A stretch of 64,000 bases of DNA. It comes from Zea mays. Taxonomy: Eukaryota; Streptophyta; Magnoliopsida; Poales; Poaceae. A program made the position numbers and the translations under genes. Below are positions 1 through 9,736 of the stretch, in pieces; the first letter of the stretch is position 1; every line of letters starts with the position of its first letter. The stretch is taken from the NCBI RefSeq assembly GCF_902167145.1, contig NC_050105.1, positions 120,855,898 to 120,919,897 of the forward strand, written 5' to 3'. The notes below the pieces were generated by a model. It saw only the letters and a program-made list of their open reading frames with translations, did no database searches and was not told the origin of the DNA.

Positions 1-20
1 ATGAATTCTTTTTCGTATAG

Positions 21-1022
21 GGCCTGATCCTAAGCAACGCACTAAGAGCCCAAAAGAGCGCCGAAGATGAAAGCTATGAAATTGCGTTTAATAATTTACG
101 CTCCGAAGTTATCAGACTGAGAAACGAAGCTTTGGAAAAAGATAAAATTCTGCTTACACTGGTAGATAAAGTGAAAAAAGACGAAGCTGCTTCAAAGGCC
201 CAGGCCGAAGCTCAAAAACGCGAGATTAAAGATCTTCAGAAACAGCTGGCTAGAGCTAAAGAGGAGCGCGCGCTTGAGGAAACGAAACGAGAACTTAGTG
301 ATTTTATGGTCAGCAAATTGGAATCAAAAGTTAAGGAGCTTCGCACATCTCAGGGGAAATGCTATGTCAAATCTGTAGAATGTGTGAATAAAATTAAATC
401 CAGCTTCGCCAGCGTAGGCGCCTTTTCCAGCGAAGAGAATTTCTCTCGAGGCAATCCCGAAGGTCCGCTGGAATGGATTAGCCACGAAGCAGAGGCCTTC
501 GAAGAGATTCTGAACAGTCGTGGCGACATATGCGCTTTTTCGGGCGCCAGAGGAATTGCTTCTGTCTTAGAGAAGAAAGGTTGCGGGCATGTAAAATTTT
601 TAGCTCAATCCGAAGCTACCTTATCTTCCGAAGACGTCAAGGACCCCTCGGCCGAAGCAAGCGTGGTTGGTGGCAAATTTTTTACTGATATCTGGAACGA
701 CGGCGGCCGAGGAATGGCGCAAGAGATCATCCAAAGGAGCGAAAAAGGCATTCATGACGCCAGAAAAGTGGCAGAAGCTGCCGAAAGGAGTACAGAGCCC
801 GAAAGGCAATTAGGTACCAATTAGTCGCTCTTATTGTGTTGTAATTTTTATTCCAAACTTTGCTCAAGGTTTGCAAAAGTAATGAAGAAATGTTCTCTTC
901 CCTCAGAAACTGCTGGATCAAATGTCGACGAAGAAATTAAACAAATGGCCGAAACTATCTTGGACAAGGTTGTTGACCAACTTCTAAATGAGGCCGCCGA
1001 AGAAGTATTGAGAGAAGATTAG
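21..1022 (+). CDS. Antisense accessory gene of element F, spliced 3' part (coiled-coil protein)
   Basis: This gene runs against gag. An acceptor-like tttttcgtatag ends at 20, and an open exon runs 21-813 without needing a start codon. A second intron is predicted at 814-906 (donor ag|gtacca, acceptor ccctcag), and the last exon runs 907-1022 to TAG. The intron keeps phase: the last base of exon one and the first two of exon two form a codon and the frame stays open. The protein begins with a charged coiled coil of about 90 residues (EALEKDKILL, KDLQKQLARAKEER). A globular part follows with a WISHEAEAFEEIL block and a GCGHVKF block. It resembles C-terminal halves of Transposase_28-type proteins carried by Tat elements. 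Upstream exons are outside the window. Its molecular function is unknown. Confidence 0.65.
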
Positions 1023-1554
1023 ATGCTATTTGGAAAAATCATTTAAAGTGTAATCTATGTAACACTTTGTACATTTGAATGTAATATACAAGTCTCCTTT
1101 CATTATTGAATTCTTTACGATGCATGAAACATTAAATACATACCATTTTTGAGCCTTTGGCGAAAAAACACCTTCCCTTCTTTTCATGCTTCGTGAAGAA
1201 GGCATTCTCCGTTAAAATTATTCTGATGAATCACATCCATGCTTCGTCAAAACATTCTTCGAAGCTATACTCCGAAGCTATACAACTTCGATATTGATCT
1301 GATAAAGCTCGCCCATGTTTCGTAAAAATATTCTCCGAAGCTGTATTCCGAAGCTGTACAATTTCGATGTCACTTTCTCAAAGCATCCTTTCGAAGGTTG
1401 AGAGTATCTCCTTCTCTTGCCAAATGCAATATGATGTATGATGCTTATGCTATGCAAAATGATGTGATGATGTTATGTTATGCATGTGACATTTGTTCCG
1501 GAGATACACATAAAATATATTCGTAAGCTCTGCATTCCCTTGGGAACGTCTTTG

Positions 1555-1743
1555 GAGCTTCTTCGTCTTTTACTTAGACGGTATCAGCGTTGACTTTTCG
1601 CTGTAAGCCTCCCTTAGGAGCTTCTTCGCCTTTTACTTAGGCGGTATCAGCGTTGACTTTTCGCTGTAAGCCTCCCTTAGGAGCTTCTTCGCCTTTTACT
1701 TAGGCGGTATCAGCGTTGACTTTTCGCTGTAGGCTCTGCATTC
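1555..1743. repeat. 63-bp tandem repeat, three copies
   Basis: Copies begin with gagcttcttcg at about 1555, 1618 and 1681. Each contains gcggtatcagcgttgac (the first copy reads acggtatc) and ttttcgctgta. The array lies between the end of the antisense gene and the end of gag, the hypervariable 3' region of Tat-type elements. The flanking stretches 1023-1554 and 1744-2042 are AT-rich with many CTTCG/CGAAG pentamers. I see no gene in them. Confidence 0.9.
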
Positions 1744-2042
1744 CTTTAGGAACGACTTCTGAGCAGAAAACTTACACTGCGCTCCCTTTGGAACGGCTTT
1801 TTGTGACTTCATAAACTTACTCTGCGTTCCTTAGAACGACTTTCTGTTACTCCGAAGGATTTTTAATCCGAAGGTCCTCCTTGGTAACGGAAAAAGTTTT
1901 AGGCTTCAGCAACTTGGGCCTGTGGAGCAAATAGATTTTCCTCGTGGGAAACAACGAAATTATTACATGAAAACTATCAATGTTTTTTGCTTCACAGAAA
2001 ATAAAACTGAATAGAAAAGACTGCTATCAAAGGTAGGATATG

Positions 2043-3557
2043 TCAATAAATGTGCTTCGACTCTGGCACAGTGCTGTTGACTGTGCGAGCTTCAGACTGT
2101 TCTCTGAAGTCCCTCTGATGTGGAGCGTATTGACTCCCTTCTGGCTGTTGACCTTGCTGCAATGGAGGTGGAGGCGGAAGCTGCTGCCAGGAAGCTTGAG
2201 GTTGACTTGCCGAAGCTACAGAAGCCGCAGGGTGGTTGTCTATGTATTGTGGGACATAAGGCGGATGAAACGAAGCAGTATGCATAACCTGCTTCGACTG
2301 AGCTTGTTGAGATGCAGCTTCGGCTAGTTCCTTTTGCTTCTGGATTGTAACATGGCACGTCCTAGTGGTGTGGCCCTTGCCCTCTCCACAGAATAGGCAA
2401 AACAGTCTCCTTGGCTGATCTCCGAATCTTCCGCCGAAGCCCCTGGCGCCTCTGCCTCTTGGAGCTGGTGGCCGAAAGAAAGTTTGTTGTTGCCCCGAAG
2501 CCTGTGAGGAGCACTGCGGCCTGTTTTGCTGACTCCCCTTATCATCATTCTGAGTGTTGTGAATGGAACGGACATGCCTCGGGTAGTATCTTCCTCCGAA
2601 GCCCCTGGTCATCTCAGAAAATCTGAAGGCCTCCTCCCTTCTTTGGCGAAAGTCATTGTCAGCACGAATGTACTCATCCATCTTTTGGAGCAATTTCTCC
2701 AAGGTCTGAGGAGGCTTCCGAGCAAAGTATTGAGCTGCAGGTCCAGGACGGAGCCCCTTGATCATGGCTTCGATAACGATTTCATTGGGCACCGTTGGTG
2801 CCTGCGCCCTCAATCGTAAGAACCTTCGGACATACGCCTGAAGGTATTCTTCGTGATCCTGAATACACTGGAAGAGGGCTTGAGCTGTAACCGGCTTCGT
2901 TTGAAATCCTTGAAAGCTGGTCAGTAACATATCCTTCAGCTTCTGCCATGAAGTGATTGTTCCTGGCCGAAGGGAGGAATACCAGGTCTGAGCAACATTC
3001 CTGACGGCCATGACGAAAGACTTCGCCATGATTGCAGCGTTGCCCCCGTACGAAGACACTGTTGCTTCATAGCTCATCAAGAATTGCTTCGGGTCGGAGT
3101 GGCCGTCAAACATGGGGAGCTGGGGTGGCTTATAGGATGGAGGCCAAGGTGTAGCCTGCAGCTCAGCAGACAGAGGAGAAGCATCATCAAAAACAAAATT
3201 TCCCTGATGGAAATTATCATACCAGTCGTCTTCGTTGACGAAGCCCTCCTGATGGAGGTCTTTCTGATGAGGCCTTCTGTTCTGCTCATCGTGAGTGAGA
3301 TGGCGAACTTCCTCAGAAGCTTCGTCAATTTGCCTTTGCAACTCAGCTAGGCGGGCCACCTTCTCCTTCTTCCTCTGCACTTGTTGATGTAGCATCTCCA
3401 TCTCTCTGATTTCTTGGTCTAGCTCTTCTTCCTCAAGCGTCGGGCTAACAGCTTTTCTCTTCTGGCTTCTGGCCTCCCGAAGAGAGACGGTCTCCTGGTT
3501 GTGGTCCAGCGGTTGTAGTGCTGCAGCCCCAGCCGCTGAAGCTTTCTTCGGCGCCAT
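2043..3557 (-). CDS. gag: Gag polyprotein of element F, intact
   Basis: This is an uninterrupted 504-codon reading frame starting at an ATG 75 bp inside the 5' LTR. Residues 40-90 are a Glu/Lys/Gln-rich coiled coil. Residues 150-300 match the retrotransposon Gag core, with DGHSDPKQFL, TWYSSLRPG and AYVRRFLRLR. An Arg/Gly-rich segment (365-385) leads into a zinc knuckle at 387-401. The knuckle reads CLFCGEGKGHTTRTC, so its spacing is C-X2-C-X5-H-X4-C, one residue longer than the usual X4. The C-terminal 100 residues are Gln/Pro-rich. Gag forms the virus-like particle and packages RNA. No frameshift or stop is visible, unlike most other reading frames here, and no pol follows. Confidence 0.92.
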   Translation of the reverse strand: MAPKKASAAGAAALQPLDHNQETVSLREARSQKRKAVSPTLEEEELDQEIREMEMLHQQVQRKKEKVARLAELQRQIDEASEEVRHLTHDEQNRRPHQKDLHQEGFVNEDDWYDNFHQGNFVFDDASPLSAELQATPWPPSYKPPQLPMFDGHSDPKQFLMSYEATVSSYGGNAAIMAKSFVMAVRNVAQTWYSSLRPGTITSWQKLKDMLLTSFQGFQTKPVTAQALFQCIQDHEEYLQAYVRRFLRLRAQAPTVPNEIVIEAMIKGLRPGPAAQYFARKPPQTLEKLLQKMDEYIRADNDFRQRREEAFRFSEMTRGFGGRYYPRHVRSIHNTQNDDKGSQQNRPQCSSQASGQQQTFFRPPAPRGRGARGFGGRFGDQPRRLFCLFCGEGKGHTTRTCHVTIQKQKELAEAASQQAQSKQVMHTASFHPPYVPQYIDNHPAASVASASQPQASWQQLPPPPPLQQGQQPEGSQYAPHQRDFREQSEARTVNSTVPESKHIY

Positions 3558-3614
3558 AGCGAAGGTCTATAGCTTCCGAAGGTGTTCACGAAGACTCGAA
3601 GTGGAAGTGAGTTC

Positions 3615-3632
3615 ACCGGAGGTGGGCGCCAA
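3615..3632 (-). other. Primer-binding site of element F
   Basis: The minus strand directly after the LTR terminus reads ttggcgcccacctccgg. A TGGCGCCCACC start fits the tRNA-primed sites common in grass Ty3 elements, probably of the tRNA-Asp type. The tRNA identity is inferred. Confidence 0.7.
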
Positions 3633-4303
3633 TGTTGGGGACTTGTTCTCAAGTGCTAAGAGTTAAGAACAAGGCAACATAAAAAATGTTAAGTGTTAAA
3701 ATCCTTCGTCCTTCGAAGCATTATGTTCCTTCGGGAAATAATGAGTCTCGGACGAAGGTCATGAGTGACATACCTTCGTAAACATAACAAGTAATGACGA
3801 AGGACTCACATAAAGCATGAAATATGATATAAGCATCACCATAGAATCATTTCTATTTTATTAACATGGAAAAACAGAAATGATTCCAAATTACAAATGT
3901 ACCTTCGGTCCTGAGAGAAGGTGAAAAGTACGAGCGTGATGCCAAAAGCAAATGCCAAGTCAGCGTGAACAGTACGGGAGTACTGTTCATCTATTTATAG
4001 ACGCGGGACGCAGCCCACGTAAAATTACATCCATGTCCATTACATTTGTTAACGGCTTATGGAAATCTGTCGAGGCCCCCGAAGTCTTTTCATCTTTGAG
4101 TCGGTTCCCCCTTCTGCCATCGCGCCGAAGCTTCCCTGCGCACAGCTTCGGCTACACTCGACCTTCGTCTGGTTCAGGCTTCGTCCTGGCCGTGCTCCAT
4201 ATTCATAATTCTGGATCCGAAAATACCTGTTCACATAATCCACTCGGAAAACATTGTCAAATCATGTTTTTGAGGACCTTCGGAGGACGAAGGCCCCCAA
4301 CCA
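3633..4303 (-). repeat. 5' LTR of element F
   Basis: The LTR is about 670 bp, bounded by tgttgggg and cccccaacca, an imperfect inverted terminus. On the minus strand it carries a TATA box. It is rich in CTTCG/CGAAG words. Its right edge is followed by host sequence of element H, and the partner LTR is outside the window. Confidence 0.85.
3991..4000 (-). promoter_or_regulatory. LTR TATA box of element F
   Basis: The minus strand reads ctataaatag. Immediately downstream (3967-3988 on plus) is an inverted repeat with arms gaacagtac and gtactgttc around four bases, placing a potential hairpin near the expected transcription start. Confidence 0.75.
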
Positions 4304-7225
4304 TACTCATGTTACTTAGTGCTTCATGTACTATCAATTGATGTCTCTCTTATATATGCACTAAGTGAAAAGGAGAGTTTAGGTTAAACTTATGCAACTT
4401 GTGATCTACTTGATATGCGATAATAATGATTTGTTTAAAGAAAAGGATCACTAGTTGTAGAATTCTCTCTTGTGCAAAATAATTCTATATACTGTATTAA
4501 GCATATGACATAAGAAATCAAGACTAAGGACAAAGCACAAAAGGGTAAACTACTTCCCATCATTTACACATGTACCTAGATTTCCTCTTATACATATATT
4601 GCATAGCTTTAAGTTACAAGAGGAAGAAAAAACATGTTTATGCATAACCCTGCTTCATACCTAGTTTAACCTCTCAAAATTTCATTCCTGCCATGATGCA
4701 ATTTTGTTAAAACTAGGTGAAGTGATATTCTTGTCAAAGAGCTTAAAGCTTAACCTTGTAACAAGGATATGCTACCTTTGTTCCAAAGGTGGAGGTTCCT
4801 TAAGCTTCCTTGAACCATTAAGGGTAAATGCATCAAATGTCTATAACATGCTTTCGTCAGTGCATAGTCTGTCATGAGCATCACATTTATATTATGACGC
4901 ATTACACTTCACAATTTCTATGATATAGATATGTTCTCATTGACCTCATTATGTGCATTTGGCATTTGAGGCCAAAATATGTATTCCTCTCAAGGCACAT
5001 ACTTAGGGGGAGCAATCTATATTGTAGAACTATAATAAATCTTAACTGACATATCTTTTGATATTATATATGTCTTTCAGTTGGTACCTGCTCTTAATTC
5101 ATATTTTTGCTTATACCAAAGTTCAATGTGTAGAACTTGCATCCTCAGACCTCACAAGTCACAAGTTCTAAAGTGCATTGATTCATCACTTGTATGCACA
5201 AGTTTAGGGGGAGCAATTCTCTACGCATTAAATCTTTAAGACTAACCATTCTTAAAGTATATGTTGTGCTTAGTCTCTAATTGAAATGGAAATGGAGTTT
5301 CGAGCAAAGGGAGTACTTCCACTTCACGTTAGTTCGTTATCAAACACCCTTGCTCAAACTCATGTACTTCAATTCCTTATCTATATTGAGAAGGCCTCAA
5401 AATTTCTTCATTTTGGTGCTTAATGCCAAAGGGGGAGAAAGTATTAGGCCAAAGCAAAAGGACCACACCACCACCCTATTTTCTGAAAATGTTTTATCTT
5501 TCGGCCCACGCGGCCTAGTCCCGCCCGCACCCACTTTCTCGCCCGGGCCCGCGCGTCAGTGGCGCGTTTGCCTGGCACCTGGGGTCCACCGATCATTCTC
5601 CTTCTTCCCTCGCCTTGGGCTGGCTTCGGCACTCGGCCCATCTCGTTCTCCCGCGTGCTAGCCCATGCGCCGAGGGGCGCCCCATCCCGTTGTCACTGCC
5701 AAGCGGGGCCCACCTGTCATCCCTCCCCTCCAACCGCCCCGCGTGACTCCGCGCTCGCCCACGTCGTCGAGAAAACCGACTTCACCCCCACTTCCATGGT
5801 CAGAGGCATCTCACCCCTTTTTCTCCCTCTCTGCACACTCCCTTGCCTCACTCAACTCCCCCTCGCTCTCTCTCGCCACATTGCGCCTGTGCACCGCCAC
5901 CGCTGGTCCAACCCCGAGCTCGACACCATCGTGACCGTGCACCTCGCCGAGGCCCGCAGCTGCGCTGTACCTCGTCGTGCTACCTCGCGCTCGGAGCTCC
6001 GCCGCCGACCATGCCTTGCCATTCACCGCCCGTTCACCGGATTCGATCTCCACCGAGCCAAGCTCCGTCCTCGCCGGCGACCCCATGGGTGAGCACCCGC
6101 TTCCCCCTCTCCTTCCCTCACACCATCTTCCCCTCCTCTGTTGTCCCCAGTCGTAACCACCCGGTCGATCATCCAAACCCCCATGCCCTGCGCCATGCTC
6201 GTGGTCTCGCCAGCGAGCTCGTGGGCCTGCACCCAGAGCACCGCCGCGCGTGCTCGGCCAGGGGAATGGGAACCTGACAACCAGGGCCCACCCATCAGCC
6301 CCAACCCCGCTCCCTTATTTTCCCCTCATTGGGTCGCCAACGGGCGGACCCCACCCGCTCGTGCGATTTCGCATCTCACCGCACCCTGCACCGGCCTCGT
6401 CACCGACCAGCGGGCCCCGTTCCGTTAGGGTCTCCCTATCAGCTCGACCCGTGCCCAAGCCACTCGCCCAAGCCACTAGCTCGTGGGCCTAGTACGTTAG
6501 TGCCCACCTCACCCTGGGTCCACCTATCAGGCGTCCGCATCCCGCTCACCCACGCTCTCGCCCGTGGTTTCTAATTCGATCCATTGATCGTAGATCGGAC
6601 GACTGGCAGAACCCCGTACCCCTTCGTGTGGTAGTTTTGTTAAAAAAGACCCCTGGCTTTCCGAGAATCAACCCGATGTCCCTAGGGTTCGCGCGCAGGC
6701 CCCTGAGTATTTGCATAAAGATTCCTGATCTTTTAGGTTATCGCAGAATTAGACCTAGTTTTGTATTTTGAATTCCAAAACTTGTTTATTTCATATCTTT
6801 TGCATATGAACTCAAAATTGAGTGATTCAAATTGCAAAATGTTCATAAGATTATTCTCTACCTGTTTAAATTATAACCTTTTATGGTCTGCATGTGATAA
6901 TTTTATGCCTAGACTATAGGTTAGTGTAAGTGTGTCTTATCTATTAATAAGAAAGATAAAAGGAAAACCATAATGGTAATTAGATGTTTAACTTTGTGAG
7001 GTTAATAATATGTAATATATGAACCTATCACTGGTATAATTCTTATGTCTCATTAAAATAGATGAAATTAAGTTATGTAATCTATTGAGATAAGTAATAC
7101 TTAGAGAACCATGAACCTCTAGGTGTATTAGTCCACCCTAGAACCTAAGTTTACCTCTTGTGTTTATACTGTTCTTTTGAGCTTGTGTTCACTTGATTGT
7201 ACATGTTTGGTGTATTGTTTCTTTG
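4304..7225 (+). mobile_element. Element H: 3' part of a Sirevirus-like Copia element, oldest layer
   Basis: This segment has no coding capacity. On the plus strand it carries repeated purine tracts: aggggga at 5005-5012 and 5206-5213, and aaagggggagaaa at 5428-5440. These match the multiple-polypurine-tract signature of Sirevirus 3' regions. The stretch at 5415-5470 is similar, in opposite orientation, to 15477-15535 of element G. Element F is inserted at its left and element G at its right, so neither end is in the window. Confidence 0.6.
5490..7225 (+). repeat. Probable LTR-derived sequence of element H
   Basis: A GC- and CT-rich block (5500-6580) follows the last polypurine tract, then AT-rich sequence to the element G insertion point. 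The short proline-, serine- and arginine-rich frames here look like by-products of base composition. The start is not fixed. A TG at about 5490 is only a guess, and the other LTR end is not visible. Confidence 0.4.
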
Positions 7226-8522
7226 TGAAAGTCGCCTAGAAGGGGGGGGGGGGTGAATAGGCGGAAACTGAAATTTACAAACTTTAAGCACAACTACAAG
7301 CCAGGGTTAGCGTTAGAAATAAAACCGAGTCCAAAAGAGAGGGCGAAAACAAATCAACCAAATAAATAGAGCGAATGACACGGTGATTTGTTTTACCGAG
7401 GTTCGGTTCCAAAGAACCTAGTCCCCGTTGAGGTGATCACAAAGACCGGGTCTCTTTCAACCCTTTCCCTCTCTCAAACGGTCACCTAGACCGAGTGAGC
7501 TTTCTCCTTAATAAAACGGGTCACTTAGACCCCTCACAAGGACCACCACAACTTGATGTCTCTTGCTTTGATTACAAGTGTCTTGAGAACAAGAAAGGGA
7601 AGAAGAAAGCGATCCAAGAACAAGAGCTCAAAGAACACGAGCAAAAACTCTCTCTCTAGTCATATTTGTTTGGAGTGGATTTGGGACTTGGAGAGGCTTT
7701 GATTCTATTGAATTGTGTCTTGTATTGATTGCACTAGCTCTTGTATTGAATGTGAAGTCTGAAAAACTTGGATGCCTTGAATAGAGGTGGTTGGGGGTAT
7801 TTATAGCCCCAACCACCAAAACAGCCGTTGGGGAGGGCTGCTGTCGATGGGCGCACCGGACAGTCCGGTGTGCCACCGGACACTGTCCGATACGCCAGCC
7901 ACGTCACCCAACCGTTAGGGTTCTGATGGTTTCGACCGTTGGAGCTCCGATAGCTTGGGCCACCGGACAGTCCGGTGCTGCACCGGACAGGCACTGTTCA
8001 CTGTCTGATGCGCCTTCTGGCGCTGCTCTGACTCTGCGTGAACTGTCCGCGCACTGTAGTGCTTTTGCAGGTGTCTGTTGGAGTCGACCGTTGCGCTGGA
8101 GCCATTGCTCCGCTGGCACACCGGACAGTCTGGTGAATTATAGCGGAGCTGCTCTCCAGAAACCTGAAGGTGAAGAGTTTGAAGTCGATCAGCCCTGGGC
8201 ACCGGACACTGTCCGATGGTGCACCGGACCGGACCGTCCGGTGAATTATAGCGGAGCGGCTCTCCAGAAACCCGAAGGTGAAGAGTTTGAAGTCGATCAG
8301 CCCTGGGCACCGGATAGTCCGGTGTGCCAGACCAGGGTTCTCTTCGGTTTCTTTTGCTCCTTTCTTTTTGAACCCTAACTTGATCTTTTTATTGGTTTGT
8401 GTTGAACCTTTAGCACCTGTAGAACATATAATCTAGAGCAAACTAGTTAGTCCAATTATTTGTGTTGGGCATTTCAACCACCAAAATCATTTAGGAAAAG
8501 GTTTGACCCTATTTCCCTTTCA
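7226..8522 (-). repeat. 3' LTR of element G (1297 bp)
   Basis: On plus the LTR runs from tgaaagtcgcctaga to atttcccttt-ca. It contains a 12-13-base G run near 7241 and a cluster of CCGGACAGTCCGG-type palindromes between 7855 and 8325. A tandem duplication of about 108 bp (copies starting near 8132 and 8240) includes gtgaattatagcggagc. These are hallmarks of Ji/Opie LTRs in maize. It was probably a promoter and polyadenylation region. No intact gene lies in it. Confidence 0.9.
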
Positions 8523-8537
8523 ATCTCCCCCTTTTTG
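8523..8537 (-). other. Polypurine tract of element G
   Basis: The minus strand reads aaaaagggggagat directly before the LTR start tgaaaggg. This is the plus-strand DNA primer site used in reverse transcription. Confidence 0.88.
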
Positions 8538-8710
8538 GTGATTGATGTGTTGAGAGCGGGGGGGGGGGGGGGTGATTTTGGTGGTGGATGTTTGGTTGAT
8601 GCTGGGCGGGGCCATGGTTGTATGGTTGTGGGTGCCGAGATCTTCCTAGTGCGGGTGGAGGGCGTAGGTGGCGAAGGGTGGTGGGGAAACATAGTGTGGG
8701 TGAGTTTTCG

Positions 8711-8914
8711 TGGAGTGGCAGGCGCCGTCGTATGGGGATGGAGCGTGGTCGTCTCCGTGTAAACCGGGTTGATAAACGAGAATTGTTGTCCTTGCCGGAT
8801 GGGGCGAGCATAGGCGAGGGGGATCTTCGGAAGCTTTTTGAGGGTGAGGAATTGAGGATAATGTTGTTTAATCACAGGGAGATGGGTATCATTCCGAAGG
8901 TTGAGCCGATGTAA
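8711..8914 (+). pseudogene. C-terminal fragment of an antisense accessory ORF in element E
   Basis: An open frame ends at TAA (8912-8914). Its last 70 codons read like a genuine protein, with VNRVDKRELLSLPDG, LRKLFEGEELR and HREMGIIPKVEPM. It runs against pol and ends just before the tandem array. That is the position and direction of the accessory gene in element A. The upstream part (8548-8710) is G-rich and shows no convincing continuation. Homology to Transposase_28 proteins is inferred from position only. Confidence 0.4.
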
Positions 8915-9039
8915 TAGGCGATGCCCTCACTGTGTGTATGTAATAGGCGATGCCCTCGCCGTGTGTATGTAATTGTAATTTGTATGGTGATGTGGCTTGT
9001 TGGCCGTATTCGTATGCTTGTATTGGTCCAGCTACGTAC

Positions 9040-9510
9040 GTGGGTGACTTTGTGCGGAGTGTCCTTGTAATGAGAGACTTCGATTAACGTTATTCCGGCT
9101 GTGCCCTTAAGCAACTATTGCGCTGTCTTTTGAATAAAAAGACTTCGATTAACGCTCTTGTTGTGCTGTTCTGGCTGCACCCTTAGTCGACTTTTGCGTG
9201 GAGTGTCTTTTAAATAAAAGACTAGCGCACTTGTGCTATTCCGGCTGCACCCTTAGGCGACTTTTGCTCATAGTGTCTTGTAAAGAAAAGACTTCGATTA
9301 ACGCTCTTGTTGAGCTATTCTAGCTGCACCCTTAGGCGACTTTTGCGTGGAGTGTCTTTTGAATAAAAGACTGATTAACGCACTTGTTGTGCTATTCCGG
9401 CTGCACCCTTAGGCGTTGCGCGGAGTGTCTTTTAAATAAAAGACTGATTAACGCACTTGTTGTGCTATTCCGGCTGCACCCTTAGGCGACTTTTGCGCAG
9501 AGTGTCGCAC
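9040..9510. repeat. Tandem repeat of about 70-79 bp, six diverged copies
   Basis: The word ggctgcacccttag (with variants) recurs near 9097, 9173, 9243, 9322, 9399 and 9472. Each unit also has gagtgtcttttaaataaaagact and gattaacgc. It is preceded by a 29-bp duplication, taataggcgatgccctc, at 8912-8969. The array lies just past the end of pol. From 9511 to 9736 there is 3' untranslated sequence without a gene. Confidence 0.88.
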
Positions 9511-9736
9511 GCGAGGGTAGTCTGTGCTGCCTCTTGCGGTGACTTCGGAGTGGTCGAATGCCGAAGACCGTCGATGCAGTCTTTTTTGACATGTTGCATC
9601 TTAGTTTTTGCGGGGGATTTTTGCGGGTATATTACATGGCTCTGCCTCGTTAAAAACCTCACCCCCCGGGAGGAAAAGAGTGCGGGCCTAAATAATACTG
9701 TTTGGTGAATTACAAGGGTGCGTAGGCCCTGAGGAT

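Larger units (their letters stand above)
1..4303 (-). mobile_element. Element F: gag-only Tat-like Ty3/gypsy retrotransposon, left end outside window
   Basis: Reading on the minus strand, the element has a 5' LTR (3633-4303), a primer-binding site directly inside it, an intact gag (3557-2043) and then about 1 kb of non-coding DNA with a 63-bp tandem repeat. It ends in a gene on the opposite strand (21-1022). No protease, RT or integrase follows gag, so the copy is non-autonomous and would need enzymes supplied in trans. The 3' LTR and one TSD lie left of base 1. The base after the LTR starts a possible TSD, tactc (4304-4308). Assignment to the Tat lineage is inferred from the antisense coiled-coil gene, the 3' tandem repeats and the PBS type. 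No pol is present to prove it. Confidence 0.8.

Noticed and set aside
2043..3557. F gag start MAPKKAS as a histone H2B-like tail
   Set aside because: Only the first five residues agree. This is too short and of common composition.
5559..6577. Overlapping Pro/Ser/Arg-rich frames
   Set aside because: GC-rich LTR-like DNA of element H, no domain, several frames open at once.
8559..8573. Poly-G run of about 16 as a telomere-like or quadruplex element
   Set aside because: A single run, without further G tracts in register. It may be a sequencing or repair product at E's edge.
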